Of a stretch of DNA of 64,000 bases, positions 42,755-51,140 are shown piece by piece. The position numbers were made by a program, and so were the translations under genes. A model generated the notes under the pieces. It saw only the letters and a program-made list of their open reading frames with translations, was not told the DNA's origin and ran no database searches. The stretch is from Bradyrhizobium sp. AZCC 1719 (GTDB lineage Bacteria > Pseudomonadota > Alphaproteobacteria > Rhizobiales > Xanthobacteraceae), in NCBI RefSeq assembly GCF_036924525.1, contig NZ_JAZHRU010000001.1:3749001-3813000 (forward strand). Direction: 5' to 3'. Position 1 is the first letter of the stretch, and every line of letters begins with the position of its first letter.

Positions 42755-42840
42755 CCGTCATTGCGAGGAGCGAAGCGACGAAGCAATCCATCCATCCGTT
42801 ATGCCGCGAGATGGATTGCTTCGCTTCGCTCGCAATGACG
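42755..42840. repeat. Palindromic intergenic repeat, family A, copy 3
   Basis: Full-length copy beginning CCGTCATTGCGAGGAGCG and ending CGCTCGCAATGACG, between the alcohol dehydrogenase and IPMDH-like genes. It differs from copy 1 mainly in the central loop. Confidence 0.85.
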
Positions 42841-42874
42841 AGGAAAATTCCCAAATCTCTTTCAAGGAACCCCC

Positions 42875-43957
42875 ATGTCCGCGAATAACGCTCTCCACAT
42901 CGCCGTGCTCGGCGGCGATGGCATCGGCCCTGAAGTGATGGCGCCGGCGCTGGAAGTCCTGCGCAAGATCGAGGCGACGAGCGAGCTGAAGTTTCGCTTC
43001 ACCGAGGCACCGGCGGGCGCCAACAATTATCTCGCGACCGGAAAATCCATGCCCGACAGCACCGTGCGGCTGTGCGAGGAGGCGGACGCCATCCTGCTCG
43101 GCGCTTGCGGCCTGCCGTCGGTACGCTACCCTGATAACACCGAGATCGCTCCGCAGATCGAACTGCGCTTTCATTTCGATCTCTATGCCGGCGTGCGCCC
43201 GGCGCGGCTAATTCCGGGCGTGCCGAGCCCGATCGTCGGCGCCGATCAGCGCGGCATCGACCTCGTGCTCATCAGGGAATCGACTGAAGGGCTGTTCGCC
43301 TCGATGGGCAAGGGCGTAGTGACGGAAACCGACGCGCGCGAGACGCTCGTCATCACCCGCAAGACCTCCGAGCGGCTGTTCGAGTTTTCCTTCAAGCTCG
43401 CCGAACGGCGCAAGGCCCGCGGCAAGACGAATGGCGGTCTGACCTGCGTCGACAAGGCGAATGTGTTCAGGGCCTTCGCGTTCTTTCGCGAGATGTTCGA
43501 TGAAGCCGCAAAGCGCTATCCGGCCGTCAAGACAGACCGCGTCTATGTCGATGCCTGCTCGCTGATGATGGTGAAGCGTCCCTGGGACTTCGACGTCATG
43601 GTGACGGAGAACATGTTTGGCGACATTCTCTCCGACCTCGCCGCCGGCCTGATCGGCGGCCTCGGCATGGCGCCCTCAGCCGATATCGGCGACCGCTACG
43701 CCGTGTTCCAGCCGTGCCACGGCACCGCGCCCGACATCATGGGGCAGGGCAAGGCCAATCCCACCGCGATGATCTTGTCGGCCGCGATGATGCTGGACTG
43801 GCTCGCCGAAAAACACGGCCTCGAAAGCGCCGCCGAAGCCGGCGAGCGCATCGAGCGGGCGGTCGACAAAGCCTATGCCGGCGGCATCACGCCGATGGAG
43901 TTCGGCGGCAACAACGGCACTGCGGATATCGCCAAGGCGGTGCTGGCGGCGTTGTAG
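42875..43957 (+). CDS. Isocitrate/isopropylmalate dehydrogenase family protein
   Basis: 360-residue beta-decarboxylating dehydrogenase. Family marks are the N-terminal [14 protein letters not shown], the substrate-loop arginines in [16 protein letters not shown], the catalytic Lys in [11 protein letters not shown], the [34 protein letters not shown] block with metal-binding aspartates, and the dinucleotide region GTAPDI and [13 protein letters not shown]. This resembles 3-isopropylmalate dehydrogenase, but with no leu genes nearby it may act on tartrate, a homoisocitrate or another 2-hydroxy acid. The ATG at 42875 follows CAAGGAA. Confidence 0.85.
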   Translation: MSANNALHIAVLGGDGIGPEVMAPALEVLRKIEATSELKFRFTEAPAGANNYLATGKSMPDSTVRLCEEADAILLGACGLPSVRYPDNTEIAPQIELRFHFDLYAGVRPARLIPGVPSPIVGADQRGIDLVLIRESTEGLFASMGKGVVTETDARETLVITRKTSERLFEFSFKLAERRKARGKTNGGLTCVDKANVFRAFAFFREMFDEAAKRYPAVKTDRVYVDACSLMMVKRPWDFDVMVTENMFGDILSDLAAGLIGGLGMAPSADIGDRYAVFQPCHGTAPDIMGQGKANPTAMILSAAMMLDWLAEKHGLESAAEAGERIERAVDKAYAGGITPMEFGGNNGTADIAKAVLAAL

Positions 43958-43960
43958 CTT

Positions 43961-44046
43961 GTAGCCCGGGTGAGCGCAGCGATACCCGGGACCGCTGCCT
44001 GAACTGGGCGAGAATCCCGGATGTCGCTTTGCTCATCCGGGCTACG
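43961..44046. repeat. Intergenic palindromic repeat, family C
   Basis: Starts GTAGCCCGGGTGAGCGCAGC and ends GCTCATCCGGGCTAC; the inverted arms also hold CCCGGG/CCCGGA and a GATACC/GATGTC pair. It fills the gap between the convergent IPMDH-like and enoyl-CoA hydratase genes. A third repeat type distinct from families A and B. Confidence 0.75.
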
Positions 44047-44055
44047 GGACCGGTG

Positions 44056-44877
44056 TCACTTCCCCTTGAACTGCGGCTTGCGCTTTTCCATGAAGGCCGT
44101 TCGGCCTTCGCGGAAATCCTCCGAATCCATGCAGGCGCGGCCGATGGCTTTGATCGCGTCCATGTCGCGCTTGCTTTCGTCCTTCAGCACCTCGGCGATG
44201 GTGATCTTGGCGGCCTTGATGGCGAGCGGCGCGTTGCCGGAGATGGTGCGCGCGATCTCCGTGGTGGCGTCCCACAACTCCGCGTCCGGCAACACGCGGT
44301 CGACCAATCCGATCCGCAACGCTTCCGCAGCCTCGATCCGCATGCCCGTGTACATGATGAGCCGCGCCCAGGATGGGCCGACCAGCGAGACCAGGTGGCG
44401 CAGGCCGTCATAGCCATAGGCGATGCCGAGCTTGGCGGCTGGAATGCCGAACTGGCTGTTGTCGGAGGCGATACGGATGTCCGTGAGCATCGCGACCTGC
44501 ATGCCGCCGCCGAGGCAGAAGCCGCGGATGCAGGCAATCGTCGGCTTGGGGTAACTTGCGAGCAGCGCGCGTTGCGCCTCGCTCCGCTTGGAATATTCTT
44601 CCGACGCCGCCGCATTATGGCGGGTCTTTTCGAACTGGCTGATATCGGCGCCCGAGACGAAGGCCTTGTCGCCGGCGCCGACCAGGATCACGACGCGCAC
44701 GTCCGCGTCGTCGCGCAGTTCGGTCAGTGCGTGGCCCAGGCCTTCCCACATTTCGAGCGACATCGCATTGCGCTTGTCGGGATTGTTGAAGGTGATGACG
44801 CCGACGCCATCGCTGACGCTTTGCAGGATCTTGCCGTCGGCATAGGATATTTCGGCAGTTTTGGCGATGTCGAGCAT
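44056..44877 (-). CDS. Enoyl-CoA hydratase/isomerase family protein
   Basis: 273-residue crotonase-fold protein. The oxyanion-hole segments are FVSGADISQFEK and IRGFCLGGGMQVAMLTDIRIAS; the glutamates of the classical hydratase pair are not both evident. The typical N-terminal VGVITFNNPDKRNAMS is present, as is the C-terminal DSEDFREGRTAFMEKRKPQFKG. It hydrates or isomerises an enoyl-CoA in a breakdown pathway; the substrate is undefined. It is convergent with the IPMDH-like gene. Confidence 0.85.
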   Translation of the reverse strand: MLDIAKTAEISYADGKILQSVSDGVGVITFNNPDKRNAMSLEMWEGLGHALTELRDDADVRVVILVGAGDKAFVSGADISQFEKTRHNAAASEEYSKRSEAQRALLASYPKPTIACIRGFCLGGGMQVAMLTDIRIASDNSQFGIPAAKLGIAYGYDGLRHLVSLVGPSWARLIMYTGMRIEAAEALRIGLVDRVLPDAELWDATTEIARTISGNAPLAIKAAKITIAEVLKDESKRDMDAIKAIGRACMDSEDFREGRTAFMEKRKPQFKGK

Positions 44878-45272
44878 CGGTTGCGGCTTTCACTCGTGAG
44901 GCTTGGTCCATTGTCGGACAAGCGTCGCGCCGAGGTCAATTGCCGCCTTTGCACGTGCGACCAGCAGAGGGCGCCGGGCAATGGGGGGAGTCGTCAGGGC
45001 AGGAGCGGGCTCACGCGCATTGCGTGTGGCGGGATATCGGCGTGACGGTGATGCAGTCGTTGTTGATGGTCGAACCGGCGGTGGTCGTCGGAAACCTGCC
45101 GCGTCGGCTTTTCGCTGCGGTGCATCCGAACTCCGCCATCCCCATCCTGATGGCGTCGCACGGGTATGGTCCCGGCCAGCTCAAGATTTGGCCCAGCGCA
45201 GCAACAGGCTACCCGGCGATTTCTCGCACGATTGATCGGGTCCGCGGTGCTGCGATCCAGGCGCGATAGTGC
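44878..45272. other. Intergenic region with a possible gene remnant
   Basis: This 395-base gap has no gene with a good start. A plus-strand frame (44940-45269) encodes, in its last 70 residues, a stretch (GVTVMQSLLMVEPAVVVG, then NLPRRLFAAVHPNSAIPI) that looks vaguely like the effector domain end of a LysR-type regulator. It lacks any N-terminal part and may be a decayed remnant or chance. Confidence 0.3.
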
Positions 45273-45668
45273 CTAGCCCTCGTTGGCGGCGATCGATTCC
45301 ATCAAAGACACCAACTGACGCTGTACAGTCTGGTCCTTGATCTTGCTGTAGGCACGAAGCAGCCTCAGGCTGAACGCGCTGTCCAGGAAGAGCAGGCTCT
45401 CGACTTCGCGCGCCTTGCCGTCGCCGTCGTAGAAGAACGTCACCGGCACGTCGAGCGCGGTAGCGATTTGCTGAAGACGAGCAGCGCCGACACGATTGAC
45501 GCCCTTCTCGTACTTCTGAACCTGCTGGAAGCTGACGCCGAGCTTGTCGCCAAGCTCCGCTTGCGAGATTTTCTGTTCCACACGCCGCAGGCGAATCCGC
45601 TTGCCCAATTCGATATCGGGTTTGCCGGCGCTGCGCTGTTTCATCTTTTTCGCTGCTGATCTGTTCAT
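45273..45668 (-). CDS. XRE family transcriptional regulator
   Basis: 131-residue protein with a lambda-repressor-like helix-turn-helix at about residues 18-75 (IRLRRVEQKISQAELGDKLGVSFQQVQKYEKGVNRVG), followed by a C-terminal helical tail (LLRAYSKIKDQTVQRQLVSLMESIAA). The ATG at 45668 is used; the frame continues seven codons to a TTG. AAGGACGG lies upstream. Regulators of this size and layout are common in rhizobia, often several per genome, and targets are unknown. The promoter faces the long gene-poor stretch before the TRAP genes. Confidence 0.85.
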   Translation of the reverse strand: MNRSAAKKMKQRSAGKPDIELGKRIRLRRVEQKISQAELGDKLGVSFQQVQKYEKGVNRVGAARLQQIATALDVPVTFFYDGDGKAREVESLLFLDSAFSLRLLRAYSKIKDQTVQRQLVSLMESIAANEG

Positions 45669-46568
45669 TCTGGTTTTACCGTCCTTCAATCGGGAAACCC
45701 TGGCAAAAGTAGGTCAGGGGTTCATCCATATGTACCGCGTTAAAGTCAGTCCGGTCCGTGAGTTGGTAGTGGGAACCACGGAATTCCTGAGAGATTGCGG
45801 GATGGTAGCCAAACGCCTTTGCGTATTGGAAGCATCCTGATACCGGCGTCGCCAACTACCTAAAGCTGTCGGCGCCCGGGGCGTATTGACAAAACCCCGC
45901 CCACTACATTTGGCAAAATATTCGACAAACCACAACCACCGCGAGTTCAATGGCCACAGATTTTGGCCGGCATGCTTACTGTGTCGCATCAAGCACCGGA
46001 TTTCTACGGGGGATGAGGGCCGATCGTGCCGTCGTTCGCAGCGCGTCGGCGGTTGTTGCTAAAGTTTCCGCGGACACTGATGCCTGATAAAATACAGCAG
46101 AGTTCAGCTCCGCTTTCGGATCAGGCGTGCCGGGAAATAGCAGCAAGTCGCGTGCTCGCCGCGCTATCGGAATCCTGCAAATGGATCTGGCGCAGCGTCG
46201 TTCGAACGGGAACGCGCTTGCACGCGGGACGGGCCGGATCCGACATCGCGCAATATTTGCGGCGTGTCGGTTGCACTGTGCCGGCGGCATCCCACGGATC
46301 GATCGATGTCGCGCAGCGACGCACATGCCGAAGCCGTGTCGGGGCGCTTACGGCTATTGGCCCCGGGGGACGCAGGTTCGGCTCGAGCCGGGATTTGCCC
46401 AAAATGATGCAATCATCGGCCTGGCCGTCTGCGGCTTATTGGCCTGGGGTACTACTTAAATTGGCTTCCACAGCCGCACCGTTTTGCATACGCTTTGCGG
46501 TAGTGGCCGCGTCGTCGGCCAGGCCAAAGTCCCGCTTACAAGGGACGGGCGTTACTGGGGAGGAAGCT
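45669..46568. other. Gene-poor stretch of 900 bases before the TRAP operon
   Basis: No protein-coding gene is supported here. Frames that run in from upstream (for example 46026 onward, in frame with dctP) have Arg/Ser-rich shadow composition. One plus-strand frame at 46127-46459 ends in a short hydrophobic segment (IIGLAVCGLLAWG). The first third is relatively AT-rich, with TTGACA at about 45886. It may hold promoters for the XRE and dctP genes, a decayed gene or a regulatory RNA. Confidence 0.5.
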
Positions 46569-47567
46569 ATGAAACGAAGAACCCTACTTGCGGGCCTTGG
46601 TGCGACGGCTGCGGCCGGCGTCCTGGGCATGCCATCGATCGTCAGAGCACAGGCGCCCGTTACCCTCAACGGGGCGGTGCAGTTCAACGACGATCACGCC
46701 TTCACCAAGGCGCTGACCAGGTTCGAAGAGCTGGTGAAGAAGTACTACGGCAAGCCGGTCAACTTCACGCTGCACAAGAACTCGTCGCTCGGTCTCGAGA
46801 AGCAGTATTTCGAGTACATGTCGCAGGGCAAGGCGGTCGATTACGGCATCGTCTCGCCGGCCCACATGTCGACCTTCGCCAAGGCGGCTCCCTTCATCGA
46901 TGCACCCTTTGTGTTCAAGGGCATCGAGCACATGAACAAGGTGGTCGAAAAGAATATTCTGGCACCTGTGGCCGACGAAATCGCTGTTAAGGCGGAGGTC
47001 GTCCTGATCGGCTATGCGGGCGGCGGCATTCGCAACATCTTCGCCAACAAGCCGCTCAAGAACCTCGCCGATCTCAAAGGCCTCAAGGTGCGCGTGCAGG
47101 GCGCTCCGATCTGGTCGAAGACGTTTGCAGCCGTCGGCATGAGCCCGACGGTGATCGCCTACAACGAGGTCTACAACGCCATCCAGAACGGCGTGATCTC
47201 GGCGGGCGAAAACGAGGCGGCCGGCGTCGAGGCGATGAAGTTCTACGAAGTCGCCCCGCACCTCAATCTGACCCAGCACGCGGTATCGATCCGGCCGATC
47301 TGCTTCTCGGTGAAGACGTTGAAGACCCTGCCGAAGGACTTGCAGGACGCGATCATGAAGGCCGGCAAGGAAGCCGGCGATTATGGCCGTCAACTGGAGT
47401 CGAGCGAGGAGGTCGTCAAGCTCGATACGCTGGAAAAGGCCGGCAAGCTCAAGCGCGTTCCGTTCGAGGAGCGCGATGCCATGAAGAAGCTCGCCGATCC
47501 CGTGATGGCCACTTATGCCAAGGAAATCGGCGCCGAGGCCATCTTCGAGAAGATCAACGTCGCCTGA
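46569..47567 (+). CDS. TRAP transporter solute-binding protein (DctP family)
   Basis: 332-residue periplasmic binding protein. The N-terminus MKRRTLLAGLGATAAAG has a twin arginine followed by a hydrophobic core and ends IVRAQ, so it may use the Tat or Sec route. The mature protein starts APVTLNGAVQFNDDHAF; the ligand-binding arginine region of the family is near KVRVQGAPIWSKTF. The ATG at 46569 has GGGAGGA upstream. It supplies an acidic or other small organic solute to the DctQ/DctM proteins encoded next. A strong hairpin follows the stop. Confidence 0.88.
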   Translation: MKRRTLLAGLGATAAAGVLGMPSIVRAQAPVTLNGAVQFNDDHAFTKALTRFEELVKKYYGKPVNFTLHKNSSLGLEKQYFEYMSQGKAVDYGIVSPAHMSTFAKAAPFIDAPFVFKGIEHMNKVVEKNILAPVADEIAVKAEVVLIGYAGGGIRNIFANKPLKNLADLKGLKVRVQGAPIWSKTFAAVGMSPTVIAYNEVYNAIQNGVISAGENEAAGVEAMKFYEVAPHLNLTQHAVSIRPICFSVKTLKTLPKDLQDAIMKAGKEAGDYGRQLESSEEVVKLDTLEKAGKLKRVPFEERDAMKKLADPVMATYAKEIGAEAIFEKINVA

Positions 47568-47593
47568 TATTTGTCGCGCCGAGCGATAGGAAG

Positions 47594-47619
47594 TGGGGCA
47601 AGCCGTGCGGCTTGCCCCA
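47594..47619. terminator. Strong intercistronic hairpin between dctP and dctQ
   Basis: TGGGGCAAGCC (47594-47604) pairs perfectly with GGCTTGCCCCA (47609-47619) around GTGC, an 11-bp stem. It begins 26 bp after dctP and 27 bp before dctQ. No T-run follows. Such hairpins commonly stabilise the upstream binding-protein mRNA and let only part of transcription reach the membrane genes. Confidence 0.65.
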
Positions 47620-47645
47620 TTCCGTGATCGTTACCTTCCGGAGCC

Positions 47646-48165
47646 ATGATGACTGAAATACCAATGCCGCCGAACCCGTCGCTATGGCGACGAGCGACGG
47701 CGGCCTATGCGAAATTACTCGAAATCCTGCTCGCCGCATGTGTCGGCATTCTGGTCGTTCCGGTCACCCTGCAGGTCATCTCGCGCTACACGCCGTTCAT
47801 TCCGTCCTACATCTGGACCGAGGAGATGGCGCGCTTCCTGTTCATCTGGACCATCATGATCGGCGCCATGGTCGGAATCAGGGAGGCGCAGCATTTCGAG
47901 GTCGACGTCTGGCCCACCCTGTCGCGGCGGGCGGAAGCCGCGGTGCGGATCGTCGCGCGCCTCGGCGTGCTGGCGATGGCGCTGGTATTCGTGTGGGCTG
48001 GCCTGGAATTCACGCGGTTCGCCTGGAACCGAACGTCGGAGACTGGCCGATCTACCGCTCTGGATGATTCATGTCGCATGGCCCGCGGCGGGTGTGACGT
48101 GGATCGTCTTTGCCGGCGAACAGATCATCGACGAATTGAAAATTCTGGTCGGGGCGAACCGATGA
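47646..48165 (+). pseudogene. TRAP transporter small permease (DctQ), frameshifted
   Basis: The first 132 residues read as a normal DctQ: MMTEIPMPPNPSLWRRAT, then helices around LEILLAACVGILVVPVT, ARFLFIWTIMIGAMVGI and VRIVARLGVLAMALVFVWAG. After NRTSE the frame reads non-protein-like, charged sequence and runs on into dctM. A shift at about 48042 (one extra A in the GAGACTGG context) restores LADLPLWMIHVAWPAAGV and a fourth helix, with a stop at 48163-48165 overlapping the dctM ATG. Either a genuine one-base insertion or an assembly error. If genuine, helix 4 is lost and a DctQ-DctM fusion of 611 residues is produced. Confidence 0.8.
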
Positions 48166-49481
48166 ACGGTAATGTGCTTTCCGCCGGGGAGGCCGCACTG
48201 GTCCTGTTCGGCGTTTTCGTTGGCCTGCTCATCGTGCGCGTGCCGGTGGCGTTTGCGCTCGGCCTTGCCTGCGTACCGATCCTGCTGATCGAGCCCCGCC
48301 TGTCGATGATGTCGCTCGCGCAGGAGACCTTCAACGCCTACAATTCGTTCATCCTGCTCGCCGTGCCCTTCTTCCTCTTGACCGCCAACCTGATGGGCAT
48401 CGGCGGCATCACCGACCGCCTGGTGGCGTTGTCGCGCTCGATGGTCGGGCATTGGCCGGGCTCGCTGGCGCAGATCAACGTCGTGCTGTCGGTGTTCTTT
48501 GCCGGCATTTCCGGCTCTTCCACTGCGGACGCCGCGAGCCAGTCCAAGATATTCATCGATGCCCAGACAAAGGAAGGCTACGATCTCTCGTTTTCGATCG
48601 CCATCACGGCGGTAACAGCGGTGCTTGCCGTTATCATCCCGCCCTCGATCCTGATGATCGTCTGGGGCGGATTGATCTCGACCTCGATCGCAGCGATGTA
48701 TCTGGCCGGCATCGTCCCCGGCCTGCTGATCGCGGGCGCCCAGATGGCGACCGTGCATGTCTACGCGGTACGCCGCGGCTATCCGACCTACCCGAAATCG
48801 AGTTGGACCGACATCGGCTACGCCATCTGGCGATCGATACCGGCGCTGATGACGCCGTTCATCATCGTCGGCGGCATCCTGCTCGGATGGTTCACCGCCA
48901 CCGAATCCGCCTGCGTCGCCGTGCTCTATTCCGTGGTGCTGTCGGCGTTCTTTTACCGCGAAACCGGCCCGCGCGAACTCTACAAGGCGCTGCTCGATAC
49001 CGGGCGCCTGGCAGGCGTCGCGCTGTTCTGCATCGGCACCGCGAGCGCGTTCGGCTGGCTGCTGGCCTATTACAAGATACCGCAGGAGCTCTTGGCCAAC
49101 GTCTCGACCTGGGGCATGGGCGCGGTCGCGGCCGGCTTCTTCATCGCCTTCTGCTTCCTGGTCGTAGGCTGTTTCCTCGACGCCATTCCGGCGATCGTGA
49201 TTGTCGGCACCGTGCTGGAACCCTTAGCGAAGTCGGTCGACCTGCACCCCGTTCAGTTTGCGATCATCTCGATCGTGTCGCTGGCGTTCGGACTGGTGAC
49301 GCCGCCCTATGGCCTGTGCCTGATGATCGCCTGCTCGATCGCGGGCGTGCGGCTGCGCTACGCGCTGAAAGACACGTTGATCATGCTGATACCGATGCTG
49401 CTGGTATTGGTCGCCGTCATCATCTGGCCGAGCGTCTCATTGTTCCTGCCACGCCTGATCGTGCCGGAGATGCTTAAGTAG
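48162..49481 (+). CDS. TRAP transporter large permease (DctM)
   Basis: 439-residue inner-membrane protein with about eleven helices, catalysing sodium-coupled uptake of the solute delivered by DctP. It starts MNGNVLSAGEAALVLFGVFVG, and the family segments IRVPVAFALGLA-like (VRVPVAFALG), SGSSTADAASQ and IPPSILMIVWG are present. The ATG at 48162 would overlap the restored dctQ stop in ATGA, the usual coupling. In the frame as given, the same reading frame is open back to the dctQ start. Confidence 0.88.
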   Translation: MNGNVLSAGEAALVLFGVFVGLLIVRVPVAFALGLACVPILLIEPRLSMMSLAQETFNAYNSFILLAVPFFLLTANLMGIGGITDRLVALSRSMVGHWPGSLAQINVVLSVFFAGISGSSTADAASQSKIFIDAQTKEGYDLSFSIAITAVTAVLAVIIPPSILMIVWGGLISTSIAAMYLAGIVPGLLIAGAQMATVHVYAVRRGYPTYPKSSWTDIGYAIWRSIPALMTPFIIVGGILLGWFTATESACVAVLYSVVLSAFFYRETGPRELYKALLDTGRLAGVALFCIGTASAFGWLLAYYKIPQELLANVSTWGMGAVAAGFFIAFCFLVVGCFLDAIPAIVIVGTVLEPLAKSVDLHPVQFAIISIVSLAFGLVTPPYGLCLMIACSIAGVRLRYALKDTLIMLIPMLLVLVAVIIWPSVSLFLPRLIVPEMLK

Positions 49482-51053
49482 CTACTCTTCCCTGTCGAGT
49501 GCGCAGCTTACAGTGTAGACAACGCCGCGCGGCAGAAAGTCGACGGTTGCTTCGCCGCCGAGCTGGTCGCGTGCGCTGCGCTCGATCAGCCGTGAGCCGA
49601 AGCCACGCTGCACCGGTGCCGTGACGGGCGGGCCGCCTGCCTCAGTCCAGATCAACCGCAACTTGCGCCCGTCGCTTTCTTCGAGGATTTCCCAATCCAC
49701 CGCGACGGTCCCGGTGTCGTTCGATAGCGCGCCGTATTTGGCGGCATTGGTTGCGATCTCGTGCACGATCATCGACAGCACGACGGCGAGCCGCGGCGAC
49801 AGCGGGACCCGCGGTCCGAACATCCGCGTCCGCTCCGGATTGTTGAGCAGGTAGGGCTGCAGCACCCGCGCAATCACTTCCCGCAGCTCCGCGCCCTGCC
49901 ACTTCTCCTGGCTGAGCAAGTTATGCGCCTCCGCCAGCGCGCCGAGCCTTCCCTCGAACTTCTCGCGCTCCGCCCGGCTCGCGCTGCGGAAGGTCTGGGT
50001 GGCGATCGACTGCAGGACCGCGAGCGTATTCTTGACGCGATGGTTGAGCTCCTCGATCAGGAGATTGTGGAGCATCTCGCCGCGGGCGATCTGGGTTGCC
50101 ATCCGCACCGCGAAGGCGAGCCCGACCATCAGCAGCACGGCACCCATTACGCTCGTGATCGCGAGGTTACGCCAGAGCGGCGCGACCAGCGAGCTTTCGG
50201 CAACGCCGGCGGCGACGGTCCAGCCGGTGAGCGAGGAGCGGGTAAAGCTCGTAATCAGCCGCACGCCCTCGAGCGATACCGTCGGCAGGGTGGCTTCCGG
50301 ATTGTTGAACATCTCCGTATAGAGCGAGGGCGATGCACGCTTGCCGACAGTATCCTGTGGGTTAGGCACGCGCGCGAAATTGGTGCCTTCGCCGTCGAAG
50401 ATCGAGATCGTCCAGTCCTTGCTCGGCCGCTGCTGCTCGACCATCGCCTGGAAAATCTCGATCGGCGGACTGAAGGAAATGTCGTAGAGTACTTCGCCAT
50501 CGACGATGACGGGCACCTCGACCGTCACGATCAGCCGCTTCTTCACCGACCCAAAGAACAGGTTGGAATAGACCGGCTTCTTCTCCGCAAATACCCTCCC
50601 GACCAGGGCGAGGTTGTTGCGCAATGGCAGGTTGGCCGTATCAGGCGTGAGAGAAGAGAACAATTGGCGGCCTTCGCGGTTCGCCACCAGCACGACGCCG
50701 CCTTCGCCATACTGGTCGAGGAAGCCTTGGCAGATGCGGCGGAATCCGTCGAAATCTCCGTCGCGCAGCGCGTTTGTCAGCGATAGCACCTGGAGCGCGC
50801 CAGTGATCCGCTGCATCTCCGAGTCGAGCACGAGGCGAATGCTGCGAACCGTTTCAAGGACCCGTTGCGTCGCGTTCTGGCGGTCCTGCTTGTAATGGCT
50901 GAAAACGATGCCGGCCGCGAAAACAATCAACGGCAGCGTGGTTCCCGCGACCAGAAGGGCAAGACGCACTGGCAGTGAAAGTTTCGGCAACGCAAGCCCC
51001 GGATACACGCCTAATCGGAGGCAAGCATAGGAGAAGCCGCCGAATTTCGCCAA
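49482..51053 (-). CDS. HWE-type sensor histidine kinase with extracytoplasmic Cache-like domain
   Basis: Up to 523 residues: helix about 28-50, a sensor domain about 55-300 of the dCache type, a second helix about 305-325, then the HWE kinase core. The phosphoacceptor box is ELNHRVKNTLAVLQSIATQT, and the ATP-binding part has IVHEIATNAAKYGALS and RGFGSRLIER. HWE kinases signal to single-domain response regulators, often in general stress control; no partner lies next to it. The start is uncertain: TTG at 51053 lacks a good ribosome site, and a GTG at 51008 is a plausible alternative. Confidence 0.85.
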   Translation of the reverse strand: MAKFGGFSYACLRLGVYPGLALPKLSLPVRLALLVAGTTLPLIVFAAGIVFSHYKQDRQNATQRVLETVRSIRLVLDSEMQRITGALQVLSLTNALRDGDFDGFRRICQGFLDQYGEGGVVLVANREGRQLFSSLTPDTANLPLRNNLALVGRVFAEKKPVYSNLFFGSVKKRLIVTVEVPVIVDGEVLYDISFSPPIEIFQAMVEQQRPSKDWTISIFDGEGTNFARVPNPQDTVGKRASPSLYTEMFNNPEATLPTVSLEGVRLITSFTRSSLTGWTVAAGVAESSLVAPLWRNLAITSVMGAVLLMVGLAFAVRMATQIARGEMLHNLLIEELNHRVKNTLAVLQSIATQTFRSASRAEREKFEGRLGALAEAHNLLSQEKWQGAELREVIARVLQPYLLNNPERTRMFGPRVPLSPRLAVVLSMIVHEIATNAAKYGALSNDTGTVAVDWEILEESDGRKLRLIWTEAGGPPVTAPVQRGFGSRLIERSARDQLGGEATVDFLPRGVVYTVSCALDREE

Positions 51054-51140
51054 GGATATTAGGAGGATGTTAGTGCGCTATCGGCAGGGCATCGGGTTCC
51101 GCAGCGGCCGCCTCGCGCTGCGCAATGCCTCTCTTTTTGC

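Noticed and set aside
47646..49481. Natural single-gene DctQM fusion
   Set aside because: The joining segment is non-hydrophobic shadow sequence, and a one-base shift restores both a fourth helix and an ATGA junction, so a frameshift explains it better.
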